Assembly (NCBI GenBank): GCA_024236015.1
Contig: JACKLK010000017.1
Span: forward strand, 1-64,000
DNA from: Rhodoferax sp.
Lineage (GTDB): Bacteria; Pseudomonadota; Gammaproteobacteria; Burkholderiales; Burkholderiaceae_C
Direction of reading: 5' to 3'
Length of the DNA stretch: 64,000 nucleotides
The position numbers were made by a program, and so were the translations under genes. Below the pieces are notes generated by a model. It worked only from the letters and a program-made list of their open reading frames with translations, was not told the origin of the DNA and made no database searches. Shown here piece after piece: positions 16,672 to 24,985 of this stretch; the first letter of the stretch is position 1, and the number at the start of each line of letters is the position of its first letter.

Positions 16672-17782
16672 TGCGCTGATGGCGGCCCTGGTATGGGGGC
16701 TGGCCGGCGCCGCGCTGGCCCAGGCCACGCCGTATGTCGGCATCGGACGCGCGGCGACGCCGGCCGAACTGGCCGCGTGGGACATCGACGTGCGCCCGGA
16801 CTTCAAGGGCCTGCCCAAGGGTTCGGGCTCGGTGGCCCAGGGCATGGAGGTCTGGGAAGGCAAGTGCGCCTCCTGCCACGGCATCTTCGGCGAGAGCAAC
16901 GAGGTGTTCACGCCGCTGACCGGCGGCACGACCAAGGAAGACATCCAGAGCGGTCGCGTGGCCCGCCTGACAGATCCGGCCTTTCCGGGGCGCACCACGA
17001 TGATGAAGCTGTCACAGCTCTCGACCTTGTGGGACTACATCAATCGCGCCATGCCGTGGAATGCGCCGAAGTCGCTGACCACCGACGAGGTGTACGCGGT
17101 CACGGCCTATCTGCTGAACCTGGGCGGCGTATTGCCCGAGGGCTTCACGCTGTCGGATCGGAACATGGCGCAGGTGCAGGAGATGTTGCCCAACCGCAAC
17201 GGCCTGACCACCGACCATGGCTTGTGGCCCGGCAAGACGATGGGCAACGCCAGGGCGGACGTGGCCGCGGTGGCCTGCATGAAGGACTGCGCTCCCGCAG
17301 GCGCGGTCACGTCGAGCCTGCCGGACTTTGCGCGCAATGCCCACGGCAACCTGGCCGAGCAGAACCGCCTGGTCGGACCGCAGCGGGGCGCCAACACCAC
17401 CGTGGCGGCGGCCACGACACCTGTGGGCGCTGCGCCGGCGGCCGCGGCGCCGGCCGCGACCGCGACCGCGACCGCGACCGCGACCGCGCCAGCCCGGCCG
17501 GCGGCGCCGAAGGCCGGCGCCGCGGACGCAGCCGCCATCGCATTGACCCAGAAACACGCCTGTGTCGCCTGCCATGGCATGGACAAGAAGATCCTGGGCC
17601 CCGGATTCCAGGAGATCGCCCGAAAATACGCGGCGCGCGCGGATGGACTTGACTATCTGGCAGGCAAGATCAAGAGTGGAGGGGCGGGCGTCTGGGGGGC
17701 GGTGCCGATGCCGGCGCAGACGCTCGCGGGCAGCGAGGCGAAGCAGATCGCCCAATGGCTGATGGACGGTGCGCGCAAATAG
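16655..17782 (+). CDS. soxD: Sulfane dehydrogenase diheme cytochrome c subunit SoxD
   Basis: A 375-residue periplasmic protein with a Sec signal ending ALAQA and two c-type heme sites, CASCH (71-75) and CVACH (303-307). It takes electrons from SoxC. The two heme domains are joined by an Ala/Thr/Pro-rich linker encoded partly by a perfect hexanucleotide repeat. The C-terminal domain ends in GAVPMPAQ, giving the methionine ligand, and is closely similar to the stand-alone cytochrome at 27775. A 27-base hairpin follows the stop, before soxY. Confidence 0.95.
   Translation: MSSFRDALMAALVWGLAGAALAQATPYVGIGRAATPAELAAWDIDVRPDFKGLPKGSGSVAQGMEVWEGKCASCHGIFGESNEVFTPLTGGTTKEDIQSGRVARLTDPAFPGRTTMMKLSQLSTLWDYINRAMPWNAPKSLTTDEVYAVTAYLLNLGGVLPEGFTLSDRNMAQVQEMLPNRNGLTTDHGLWPGKTMGNARADVAAVACMKDCAPAGAVTSSLPDFARNAHGNLAEQNRLVGPQRGANTTVAAATTPVGAAPAAAAPAATATATATATAPARPAAPKAGAADAAAIALTQKHACVACHGMDKKILGPGFQEIARKYAARADGLDYLAGKIKSGGAGVWGAVPMPAQTLAGSEAKQIAQWLMDGARK
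17455..17484 (+). repeat. Hexanucleotide repeat CGCGAC x5 inside soxD
   Basis: Five perfect tandem copies of CGCGAC encode an alternating Ala-Thr tract in the linker between the two heme domains of SoxD. The unit is in frame, so slippage would change linker length without a frameshift. Confidence 0.95.
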
Positions 17783-17784
17783 GG

Positions 17785-17811
17785 TGAACCTAGGGAACAT
17801 CCCTAGGTTCA
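17785..17811 (+). promoter_or_regulatory. Perfect 11-bp inverted repeat between soxD and soxY
   Basis: TGAACCTAGGG and CCCTAGGTTCA flank a 5-base loop (AACAT), starting three bases after the soxD stop and 45 bases before soxY. No T run follows. It could be an RNA hairpin that sets the ratio of soxCD to soxYZ message, or a protein-binding palindrome. Confidence 0.7.
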
Positions 17812-17855
17812 ATCTCATGTTGGTTAATTAGCATATGCGAATAAAGGAGTCACTT

Positions 17856-18323
17856 ATGCAAACTCGTCGGGATGTTTTCCTCCATTCAGCCAAGGTGGCC
17901 GCGTTGCTCGCCTCGGTCGGCATGTTGCCGACCCTGGCGTCGGCCCAGGCCGCTGCCTACAACGCTGCCGCGTTCGAGTCCAAGAACATGGCCGATCTGG
18001 TGAAGGCGCTTGGCGCCAGCGCGCCGGTCGAAAGCAAGGACGTCACCGTCACCGGCCCCGACATCGCGGAGAACGGCGCCGTCGTTCCGGTCGGCGCCTC
18101 CAGCAGCCTGCCCGGCGTCAAGCGCCTGCTGCTGCTGGTCGAGAAGAACCCGTCGATCCTGGCCGCGATGTTCGACATCACCGATGCCATCGAGTCCAAC
18201 GTATCGACCCGGGTCAAGATGGGCCAGTCGTCCAATGTCTACGCGGTGGCCATGATGGCCGACGGCAAGATGTTGTTCGCCCAGAAGGAAGTCAAGGTCA
18301 CGCTGGGCGGTTGCGGCGGTTGA
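17856..18323 (+). CDS. soxY: Sulfur-carrier protein SoxY
   Basis: A 155-residue periplasmic carrier. The C-terminal GGCGG motif is complete, and its cysteine holds the sulfur intermediates of the Sox pathway. The N-terminus has a twin-arginine signal (TRRDVFLHS then a hydrophobic run ending ASAQA), which fits export of folded SoxY with SoxZ bound. The start at 17856 follows AAAGGAG; an in-frame ATG seven codons upstream would push the twin arginines inward and overlap that ribosome site. soxZ follows after about 60 bases. Confidence 0.96.
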   Translation: MQTRRDVFLHSAKVAALLASVGMLPTLASAQAAAYNAAAFESKNMADLVKALGASAPVESKDVTVTGPDIAENGAVVPVGASSSLPGVKRLLLLVEKNPSILAAMFDITDAIESNVSTRVKMGQSSNVYAVAMMADGKMLFAQKEVKVTLGGCGG

Positions 18324-18384
18324 GCCGCGCGCAGCCACCCGCCTGGCCACACGACGATCCGATACCAATCACAGGAGAAAGAAC

Positions 18385-18696
18385 ATGGCAGATCCGATGC
18401 GCATTCGCGCACAAGCCGCCGGTGGCAACGCCACCGTCCGTGTGCTGATGGCACACGAAATGGAAACCGGGCAACGCAAGGACTCCGCAGGCAAGGTCAT
18501 CCCGGCCTGGCACATCCAGCACGTGACCGCGCAACTCAACGGAGCCACGGTGATGACCGCGCAATGGGGTCCGGCCGTGTCGAAGAACCCGTTCCTGCAG
18601 TTCGTCGTCAAGGGCGCCAAGGCCGGGGACAAGGTCACGATTTCCTGGACAGACAACAAGGGCGACAAGCGGACCGACGAGGCCACCGTTTCATGA
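18385..18696 (+). CDS. soxZ: SoxY partner protein SoxZ
   Basis: A 103-residue immunoglobulin-like protein that forms the SoxYZ heterodimer. It begins ADPMRIRAQAAGGNATVRVL, contains the typical HEMETGQRKDSAG segment and ends KRTDEATVS. It has no signal peptide of its own, as expected for export piggy-backed on SoxY. An AGGAG ribosome site lies upstream. About 100 bases separate it from soxA. Confidence 0.95.
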   Translation: MADPMRIRAQAAGGNATVRVLMAHEMETGQRKDSAGKVIPAWHIQHVTAQLNGATVMTAQWGPAVSKNPFLQFVVKGAKAGDKVTISWTDNKGDKRTDEATVS

Positions 18697-18797
18697 CGCC
18701 TGTGGACCGGACCGTCGACAGGCGGCCGGCCATGCGGGGGTGGGCGTTGTAGTGCATGGCAACCGCATGCATCTGTGAATACCAACGAGAGGAGACT

Positions 18798-19595
18798 ATG
18801 AAGCCACTATTGATCATGACCGTGCTGCTGGCCTCGACCGTGACTGCCTGGGCGCAGACCAAGTCGACGGCTGACGGCATTGCCGAGTACCGCAAGATGC
18901 TCGAGGACGGCAATCCGGCGGACCTGTTCGAGGCCAAGGGCGAGGAGCTCTGGAAGAAGAAGCGCGGGCCGAAGAATGCTTCGCTGGAGCAGTGCGATCT
19001 GGGCCAGGGGCCTGGCAAGGTCAAGGGTGCCTTCGTGCAGCTGCCGCGTTATTTCGCCGATACGAACCGGGTGCAGGATCTCGAGTCCCGCTTGCTGACC
19101 TGCATGGAAAGCCTGCAGGGCCTCGATGCCGCGGCCATCGCCAAGACCGGGTTCGGCCGTGGCGAGCAGGCCAACATGGAGGCGCTCGTGGCCTATGTGT
19201 CCGCGTCCTCGCGCGGCATGAAGATGGACCTGCCGCAGTCGCACGCGCAGGAGAAGACCATGTACGAGGTCGGCAAGCGCGCATTCTTCTACCGCGCCGG
19301 GCCCTACGACTTTGCCTGCGCCTCCTGCCACGGCGAGGAAGGCAAGCGGATCCGCCTGCAGGACCTGCCCGACCTGACCAAGAACCCCGGCGACGGTGTC
19401 GGCTTCGCGGCCTGGCCCGCGTACCGGGTCGGCAACGGCCAGCTGTGGGGCATGCAGCGTCGCCTGAACGACTGCTTCCGTCAGCAGCGCTTCCCGTATC
19501 CGGGCTACGCGTCGGACGTGACGATTGCGCTGGGTGTCTACATGGGTGTCAACGCAAAAGGCGCGGAGTCGATTGCGCCAGGCATCAAACGCTGA
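18798..19595 (+). CDS. soxA: Monoheme-type cytochrome SoxA, catalytic L-cysteine S-thiosulfotransferase subunit
   Basis: A 265-residue periplasmic protein with a signal peptide ending AWAQ. It has one CxxCH heme site, CASCH at 174-178. The place of a first heme holds two cysteines (Cys66 and Cys102) that probably form a disulfide, the usual state of monoheme SoxA. Cys226 in NDCFRQQ is the likely persulfide heme ligand and active-site residue. With SoxX it attaches thiosulfate to SoxY. The start at 18798 follows GAGGAGA. Confidence 0.95.
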   Translation: MKPLLIMTVLLASTVTAWAQTKSTADGIAEYRKMLEDGNPADLFEAKGEELWKKKRGPKNASLEQCDLGQGPGKVKGAFVQLPRYFADTNRVQDLESRLLTCMESLQGLDAAAIAKTGFGRGEQANMEALVAYVSASSRGMKMDLPQSHAQEKTMYEVGKRAFFYRAGPYDFACASCHGEEGKRIRLQDLPDLTKNPGDGVGFAAWPAYRVGNGQLWGMQRRLNDCFRQQRFPYPGYASDVTIALGVYMGVNAKGAESIAPGIKR

Positions 19596-19608
19596 AGGAG
19601 GCACGCAG

Positions 19609-20262
19609 ATGAGCAACACACGCATCACCCTGGTACTCGCGCTGGGTAGCGCCATGGCACTGGCCGGTTGTGCCGGCGGTGCATCCTCCGTCGACTACGA
19701 CGCCATGCTGGCGTCGATGATGAAGTCCTCGTTCCGCGACCAGGGCATTGCCAAGGTGGACCGGCTGCAGCAGGACGCATCCAACGCCGAGTGCTCCAAG
19801 GCCCAGGGCAAGGACCTGCCCGAGGCGCTGGCCAAGTCCATCGAGGCAGCCAACCTCAAGACGGTCAAGATGCCGTCGGACGGCAAGTTCCTCGGCGACT
19901 GGAAGGCGGGCGAGAAGCTGGCCCAGAACGGACGTGGCATGACCTGGTCCGACGACTCGACGGACACCAGCGCCAATGGCGGCAATTGCTACAACTGCCA
20001 CGAACTCGCCAAGACCGAGATCTCGTACGGCACGATCGGCCCCAGCCTGTACAACTACGGCAAGATCCGCGGCGTGGCGGATCCGTCCAGCGCCGCGGCC
20101 AAGCCCATTGTCGAATACACCTGGGGCAAGCTGTACAACGCCAAGGCCTACAACGCCTGCTCGGCGATGCCGCGTTTCGGACACGCCAACATGCTCGACG
20201 AGAAGCAGCTCAAGGACCTGATGGCCTTGCTGCTCGATCCCAAGTCGCCGGTGAACCAGTAG
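19609..20262 (+). CDS. soxX: Cytochrome c subunit SoxX
   Basis: A 217-residue monoheme cytochrome, partner of SoxA. The signal contains LAGC, so this SoxX may be a lipoprotein. The heme site CYNCH is at residues 127-131, and a C-terminal AMPRFGHANML gives the likely methionine ligand. The start follows AAGGAGG, 13 bases after soxA. A strong rho-independent terminator follows ten bases after the stop, before soxB. Confidence 0.94.
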   Translation: MSNTRITLVLALGSAMALAGCAGGASSVDYDAMLASMMKSSFRDQGIAKVDRLQQDASNAECSKAQGKDLPEALAKSIEAANLKTVKMPSDGKFLGDWKAGEKLAQNGRGMTWSDDSTDTSANGGNCYNCHELAKTEISYGTIGPSLYNYGKIRGVADPSSAAAKPIVEYTWGKLYNAKAYNACSAMPRFGHANMLDEKQLKDLMALLLDPKSPVNQ

Positions 20263-20272
20263 GGCCGGCATC

Positions 20273-20301
20273 CGGACCCGCCCGCGGGCGGGTCCGTTTT
20301 T
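20273..20301 (+). terminator. Rho-independent terminator between soxX and soxB
   Basis: A perfect 12-bp palindromic stem (CGGACCCGCCCG / CGGGCGGGTCCG) is followed at once by TTTTT. It lies inside the sox gene run, just after soxX, so it should reduce or stop read-through into soxB. Confidence 0.88.
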
Positions 20302-20307
20302 CCGATA

Positions 20308-20317
20308 GATATCATTG
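20308..20317 (+). promoter_or_regulatory. Candidate sox regulator motif upstream of soxB
   Basis: GATATCATTG lies immediately after the soxX terminator and 12 bases before the soxB start. It shares ATATCATTGA with the site before the cytochrome gene at 27775. The 11-mer TTCCGATAGAT just upstream (from 20299) also occurs before the first ArsR gene (14942-14952). Probably a separate regulated promoter for soxB. Confidence 0.45.
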
Positions 20318-20328
20318 ATTGCTGATTT

Positions 20329-22068
20329 ATGAATTTGTCCAAGCGCGATTTCATGCAGGTGCTCGGCGCGGCATCGGTCGCGGGCATGGGACTGGGGCGT
20401 TACGCCGATGCCGATGCGGCCACCGCGCAGGCCGGCCTGTACGACATCGCGCCGTTCGGCAACGTGTCGCTGCTGCACATGACCGACTGCCATGCCCAGC
20501 TCAAGCCGATCTATTTCCGCGAGCCCAGTGTCAACATCGGCATCGACTCCATGCAGGGCCAGTTGCCGCACCTCGTGGGCGAGCACCTGCTCAAGCGCGC
20601 CGGCGTGCGGCCCGGAACCGCGCTGGCGCATGCGTACACCTATCTCGATTTCGAGAGCGCGGCGCGCCGGTACGGCAAGGTCGGAGGGTTCGCGCACCTG
20701 GCCACGCTGGTCAGGCAGCTCAAGGCCAGCCGGCCCGGTTCGCTGCTGCTCGACGGTGGCGACACCTGGCAGGGTTCGGCCACGGCCTTGTGGACGAATG
20801 CCCAGGACATGGTCGACGCCTGCAAGCTGCTCGGCGTCGACATCATGACCGGGCACTGGGAGTTCACCTACGGCATGGAGCGCGTCAAGGAGATCGTCGA
20901 GAAGGACTTCCAGGGCAGGATCGACTTCCTGGCGCAGAACGTCAAGACCGCCGATTTCGGCGATCCGGTGTTCAAGCCCTACGTGATCCGCGAGATCAAC
21001 GGCATACCCTGTGCCATCATCGGTCAGGCCTTCCCGTACACGCCGATCGCCAATCCGCGTTACCTGGTGGCCGACTGGAGCTTCGGCATCCAGGACGAGA
21101 ACATGCAGAAGATGGTCGACGAGGCCCGCGGCAAGGGTGCCCAGGTCGTCGTGGTGCTCTCGCACAACGGCATGGACGTCGACCTGCAGATGGCGCAGCG
21201 GGTACGCGGCATCGACGCGATCTTCGGCGGCCACACGCACGACGGCGTTCCGCTCGCGGTGCCGGTCTCCAATGCCGGCGGCAAGACCCTGGTCACGAAC
21301 GCGGGCAGCAACGGCAAGTTCCTGGGCGTCATGGATTTCGACGTCAAGGGTGGCAAGGTCACCGATTTCCGTTACCGGCTGCTGCCGGTGTTCGCCAACC
21401 AGCTCAAGGCCGATCCGGAGATGGACGCGCTGATCACGCGGGTTCGCCAGCCCTATGAAGCCAAGCTGGCCGAGAAGCTGGCCGTGACCGACGGCCTGCT
21501 GTACCGGCGCGGCAACTTCAACGGATCCTGGGACCAGCTCATCTGCGACGCGCTGATGGAGGTGCAGGGTGCCGAGATCGCGTTCTCGCCCGGTTTTCGC
21601 TGGGGCACCTCGCTGCTGCCGGGCGCGACGATCACGCGCGAGCTGATGATGGACCAGCTGGCCATCACCTATCCTTATGCCACCGTCAACGACATGACCG
21701 GCGAGACCATCAAGACCGTGCTCGAGGACGTGGCCGACAACCTGTTCAATCCCGACCCGTATTACCAGCAGGGCGGCGACATGGTGCGCGTAGGCGGCCT
21801 GAGCTACACCTGCGACCCGGCGCAGAAGATGGGCGCCCGCATCTCCGAGATGCGGCTCGGCGGCAAGGCCGTCGAGGCCGGCAAGACCTACAAGGTGGCA
21901 GGCTGGGCCCCCGTGGCGGCGGAAGCGCGCAATGCGCCCGGCGTCCAGCCGGTGTGGGACGTCGTGGAGACCTGGCTGAAGTCCCAGGGCGGACGTGTCA
22001 AGCAGCGCAAGCCCAACATGCCCCGCCTGGTCGGACTCAAGGGCAACAGCGGCCTGGCCGGCGGTTGA
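20329..22068 (+). CDS. soxB: SoxB S-sulfosulfanyl-L-cysteine sulfohydrolase (dimanganese)
   Basis: A 579-residue periplasmic enzyme that hydrolyses sulfate from the SoxY-bound intermediate. It belongs to the 5'-nucleotidase-like metallophosphoesterase fold. The N-terminus has a twin-arginine-like signal with Lys-Arg (SKRDFMQVLG). Metal-binding motifs are MTDCHAQLKP, DGGDTWQGS, SHNGMD and GGHTHDG. It follows a terminator and so probably has its own promoter. A DUF336 gene follows 35 bases after the stop. Confidence 0.96.
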   Translation: MNLSKRDFMQVLGAASVAGMGLGRYADADAATAQAGLYDIAPFGNVSLLHMTDCHAQLKPIYFREPSVNIGIDSMQGQLPHLVGEHLLKRAGVRPGTALAHAYTYLDFESAARRYGKVGGFAHLATLVRQLKASRPGSLLLDGGDTWQGSATALWTNAQDMVDACKLLGVDIMTGHWEFTYGMERVKEIVEKDFQGRIDFLAQNVKTADFGDPVFKPYVIREINGIPCAIIGQAFPYTPIANPRYLVADWSFGIQDENMQKMVDEARGKGAQVVVVLSHNGMDVDLQMAQRVRGIDAIFGGHTHDGVPLAVPVSNAGGKTLVTNAGSNGKFLGVMDFDVKGGKVTDFRYRLLPVFANQLKADPEMDALITRVRQPYEAKLAEKLAVTDGLLYRRGNFNGSWDQLICDALMEVQGAEIAFSPGFRWGTSLLPGATITRELMMDQLAITYPYATVNDMTGETIKTVLEDVADNLFNPDPYYQQGGDMVRVGGLSYTCDPAQKMGARISEMRLGGKAVEAGKTYKVAGWAPVAAEARNAPGVQPVWDVVETWLKSQGGRVKQRKPNMPRLVGLKGNSGLAGG

Positions 22069-22103
22069 GTCCGCGACCGGCACACGAGAAAGGCACCACC
22101 ACC

Positions 22104-22634
22104 ATGAACCTGTCCACCGCCACCCGGATCCGCCTGCGCGTGCTGGCCGTGATCGTGTTGTTCGCCGCCGCGTGCTCGCTGGCGCGGGCGCAGGCGAGCA
22201 GCACCTTCAGCGTCAAGCTGATGACGCCCGAGACCGCGCTGGCCGCGGCGCGCGCGGCGTTCGATGACTGCCGCCGGCAGGGCTTCCAGGTCAGCGTGGC
22301 CGTGGTCGACCGCTTCGGCATCCTGCAGGTGCTGCTGCGCGATCGATTCGCCGGCGCACACACGGTGGGGGTCGCCAGCGACAAGGCCTGGACGGCTGCG
22401 AGCTTTCGCATCGCCTCGGCGGCGCTGGGCGAGGAGACCCAGCCCGGCAAACCCATGAACGCCTTGCGGGGACATCCGCGCGTGCTCGCGGCCGGCGGCG
22501 GCCAGGTCATCGAAAGCGGCGGCTCGGTGCTCGGCGCGATCGGCGTGTCGGGCGCGCCGGGCGGCGAGGCGGACGACAGCTGTGCCCGCGCGGGCATCCG
22601 CGCGATCACCGATGCGCTGGAGCTGCAAGGGTAA
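22104..22634 (+). CDS. Secreted DUF336/GlcG-type heme-binding-like protein
   Basis: A 176-residue protein with a signal peptide (hydrophobic core LAVIVLFAAACSLARAQA) and a GlcG/HbpS-like domain. It shows MTPETALAAARAAFDDCR, VAVVDRFGILQVLLRD, ASDKAWTAASF and GAIGVSGAPGGEADDSCARA. Members bind heme or act as redox accessory proteins; the role beside Sox genes is unproven. It lies directly after soxB, probably co-transcribed. Confidence 0.8.
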   Translation: MNLSTATRIRLRVLAVIVLFAAACSLARAQASSTFSVKLMTPETALAAARAAFDDCRRQGFQVSVAVVDRFGILQVLLRDRFAGAHTVGVASDKAWTAASFRIASAALGEETQPGKPMNALRGHPRVLAAGGGQVIESGGSVLGAIGVSGAPGGEADDSCARAGIRAITDALELQG

Positions 22635-22639
22635 GTACG

Positions 22640-22659
22640 TATATCAGTGGGCGCTGATA
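22640..22659 (+). promoter_or_regulatory. Palindromic site before the DsrE-like gene
   Basis: TATCAG and CTGATA form a perfect inverted repeat with a 6-base spacer (22642-22659). The overlapping TATATCAGTG matches 8 of 10 bases of the AATATCATTG motif seen elsewhere in the cluster. It lies in the 132-base spacer between the DUF336 and DsrE-like genes. Confidence 0.4.
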
Positions 22660-22766
22660 CTGATGGGCGCCGATCGATAATGCGCGTGTGGCTTGCATCG
22701 CTCATGCGCGCGGCGACACCCGAGCCGGGCAGGGGAATGCGCCCGACAACCACGAAGGAGCATGAC

Positions 22767-23180
22767 ATGGCAAGCTGGAAATGGATGGCGGCGCTGGCAA
22801 TCGGGTGCGCGAGCACGCTGGCGATGGCGCAGGACACGGTCGTCTACCACATCAACGACGCTGCCGAGCAGGCGCTGGGCGGACTGCGCAACATCAAGAA
22901 CCATCTCGACACCGACCCCGCCGCCAAGATCACGGTCGTCGCGCACGCGACCGGCGTGGACTTCCTGCTCGACGGTGCCAAGGACAAGAATGGCGGCCTG
23001 TATTCCGGTCCGGTGGCGGCGCTCAAGGCGCGCGGCGTGAACTTCGAGGTCTGCGAGATCACGCTGGCCAACCGCAACCTGAAGAAGTCGCAGTTCATCC
23101 TGGAGGCGGATTTCACGCCGTCCGGCGTGGTGCGCATCACCAAGCTGCAGAAGCAGGGTTTTGCCTACGTCAAGCCCTGA
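22767..23180 (+). CDS. Secreted DsrE-family sulfur-relay-like protein
   Basis: A 137-residue protein with a Sec signal (MAALAIGCASTLAMAQ) and a DsrE-like fold: TVVYHINDAAEQALGGLRNI, KITVVAHATGVDFLLDG and NFEVCEITLANRNL with a single conserved-position cysteine. DsrE-type proteins carry sulfur on a cysteine. A periplasmic version next to Sox genes suggests handling of sulfane sulfur, but the substrate is unknown. An AAGGAG site sets the start. It is convergent with the flavocytochrome pair. Confidence 0.8.
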   Translation: MASWKWMAALAIGCASTLAMAQDTVVYHINDAAEQALGGLRNIKNHLDTDPAAKITVVAHATGVDFLLDGAKDKNGGLYSGPVAALKARGVNFEVCEITLANRNLKKSQFILEADFTPSGVVRITKLQKQGFAYVKP

Positions 23181-23181
23181 G

Positions 23182-23197
23182 CGGGCCGTCCGGCCCG
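23182..23197. terminator. Hairpin between convergent DsrE-like and soxF-type genes
   Basis: CGGGCC and GGCCCG with a 4-base loop lie two bases after the DsrE-like stop and before the end of the opposing flavoprotein gene. It could serve both strands, though neither side has a T run. Confidence 0.4.
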
Positions 23198-23217
23198 TGC
23201 CGGCCTGATCGAGCCCG

Positions 23218-24498
23218 TCAACCCAGCGTATCGGCCCAGATGTTGCGGGCCCAGGCCATCGCGTAGCGCGCTTCCTGCTCCGAGCGTGCCGCCGACACGC
23301 CGCCCGAGCCGGCAACGGCCTTGAAGGTCTTCTCGGCTGCCACGTAGGCGTGCACGCTGGCCACGTGGATCACCTCGCCCGGGCTGACGAAGCTGTAGCA
23401 GGTGTTGGTCAACATCGGCTGCGTGTTCACGGCCAGGCCCTTGATGCGCGCCACGATCGCCGCCGCGGCGACCTTGGCCTGGTTGTTGGCCATGTGGCCC
23501 GACTTGGGCATGGCCGGCGCGACCTGGATCGAATCGCCCAGCACGTGGATGCCGGGTGCGGCCGTCGATTCGAAATTCAGGAAATCGACATGGCACCAGC
23601 GCGCATTGGCGTTGGCCAGCCCGGTCTGCACGGCCAGCGCACCGGCGCGCATCGGCGGAATCACGTTGAGCACGTCGGCCTTGACCGGATCCTGGAAGTC
23701 GAAGCGCAGCGTACGGTTGGGCAGGTCGACGCCGACCAGCTTGTGCTGACTACGGTATTCGAGCATGCCGGGATAGAGGTCGGCCCAGGCCTTCTTGAAC
23801 AGCGGCCCCTTGGAGGTGACGTCCTGGTTGGCGTCGACCACCAGCACCTTGGAGCGCGGCTTGTTCTTCTGGAGATAGGCGGCCACCATGCTGGCGCGTT
23901 CGTACGGCCCGGGCGGGCAGCGGTACGGCGCCTCCGGGATCGCCAGCGCGAACACGCCGCCGTCGGGCATGGCCTGCAACTGGCGGAACAGCGCCGCGGT
24001 TTCGGCGCCTGCCTTCCATGCGTGCAGCACCTGGCCGTCGGCATTCGCCTGGCGCAGGCCCTGCACCGCGTCGAGCAGCAGCTCGACGCCCGGAGACAGC
24101 ACCAGCGTGTCGTAGCGGATGTCGCCACCGCCCGCCAGGCGCACGCTCCTGCGCTCGGCATCGATCGCGGTGACCGTGTCATGCACCACGGTGATGCCGT
24201 GTCGATCGCGCAGTGCGTCATACGACGTGGTGATGTCGGCCAGCGTGCGTACGCCGCCGACCACCAGGTTGGAGATCGGGCACGACACGAAGCTGCGGTT
24301 CGGCTCCACCAGCACCACGTCGACGGTGTTGCGCGAGAACAGCCGGATGTACCTGGCGGCCGTCGCGCCGCCGTATCCGCCGCCCACGACCAGCACTTGC
24401 GCCTTGGCGGGAGCACCCCTGCTGGTGGCGCAGCCGACCATGCCAGCCAGCACGCCGGCGGCAGCCGCCGACCGGATCATCCATTCACGTCGTTGCAT
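23218..24498 (-). CDS. soxF: Flavoprotein subunit of sulfide dehydrogenase (SoxF/FccB type)
   Basis: A 426-residue periplasmic FAD protein that passes electrons from sulfide to a cytochrome partner. It begins with a twin-arginine signal (QRREWMIRSAAAAG) and has a lipobox-like VGC. The FAD motif VLVVGGGYGGATAARYIRL and the segment ISNLVVGG follow, with redox cysteines in the VSCPISN and YRCPPGPYER regions. The C-terminus has the FccB tail (FVSPGEVIHVASVHAYV). It sits 14 bases downstream of a small cytochrome gene, forming a SoxEF/FccAB pair on the minus strand. Confidence 0.88.
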   Translation of the reverse strand: MQRREWMIRSAAAAGVLAGMVGCATSRGAPAKAQVLVVGGGYGGATAARYIRLFSRNTVDVVLVEPNRSFVSCPISNLVVGGVRTLADITTSYDALRDRHGITVVHDTVTAIDAERRSVRLAGGGDIRYDTLVLSPGVELLLDAVQGLRQANADGQVLHAWKAGAETAALFRQLQAMPDGGVFALAIPEAPYRCPPGPYERASMVAAYLQKNKPRSKVLVVDANQDVTSKGPLFKKAWADLYPGMLEYRSQHKLVGVDLPNRTLRFDFQDPVKADVLNVIPPMRAGALAVQTGLANANARWCHVDFLNFESTAAPGIHVLGDSIQVAPAMPKSGHMANNQAKVAAAAIVARIKGLAVNTQPMLTNTCYSFVSPGEVIHVASVHAYVAAEKTFKAVAGSGGVSAARSEQEARYAMAWARNIWADTLG

Positions 24499-24512
24499 GG
24501 TGTGCCTCCTGT

Positions 24513-24842
24513 TCAACGCTGGGCGGCGAAATACGCGGCCAGCGCGCGGATCTGTGCGTCGCTGAATCCCTTGGCCAGCTGGTGCATCACGGTAGCCGGG
24601 CGGGAGCCGGAGCGAAACGCCTGCATCTGCTCGACGATGAAGGCACTCGATTGCCCGGCGAGCCGGGCGCTGCCGGAGCCGGCAACCGCGTAGCCGTCCG
24701 TGCCGTGGCAGTTGGCGCAGGTCGCGGCCAGTGCCCGGGTGTCGAGCTCCTGGGCGGTCTGCGCGAAGGCCGTGCTGCACAGCAGGGCCGCGACCAGGAC
24801 CGTCGCGCGCCGCAGTGGTGCGGGAAACAGGAAGGTGTGCAT
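24513..24842 (-). CDS. soxE: Small cytochrome c (SoxE/FccA type)
   Basis: A 109-residue periplasmic monoheme cytochrome: signal ending TAFAQ, heme site CANCHG, a possible Met ligand in SSAFIVEQMQAFRSG, and a C-terminal helix FSDAQIRALAAYFAAQ. It precedes the flavoprotein gene in one transcript, so it most likely accepts electrons from it. The internal ATG at 24842, preceded by GGAGA, is chosen over an upstream frame lacking a signal. In some species SoxE is diheme; this one has a single CxxCH. Confidence 0.82.
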   Translation of the reverse strand: MHTFLFPAPLRRATVLVAALLCSTAFAQTAQELDTRALAATCANCHGTDGYAVAGSGSARLAGQSSAFIVEQMQAFRSGSRPATVMHQLAKGFSDAQIRALAAYFAAQR

Positions 24843-24985
24843 GACAATGTCTCCGTGGGTCGGCAACTGGCGCGCGGCACCTGACGGGCCAGGGGCGCGG
24901 TCCATGGCACAAATGCTACCGGGTTTTCATGCTTCCCGAGTATCATCCTATACGGATATAGCGAAGATTCTTGGAGGCAATCGTC

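Noticed and set aside
17455..17484. The hexanucleotide repeat considered as part of a CRISPR-like or satellite array
   Set aside because: The units are contiguous with no spacers and in frame within soxD; it is a simple coding microsatellite.
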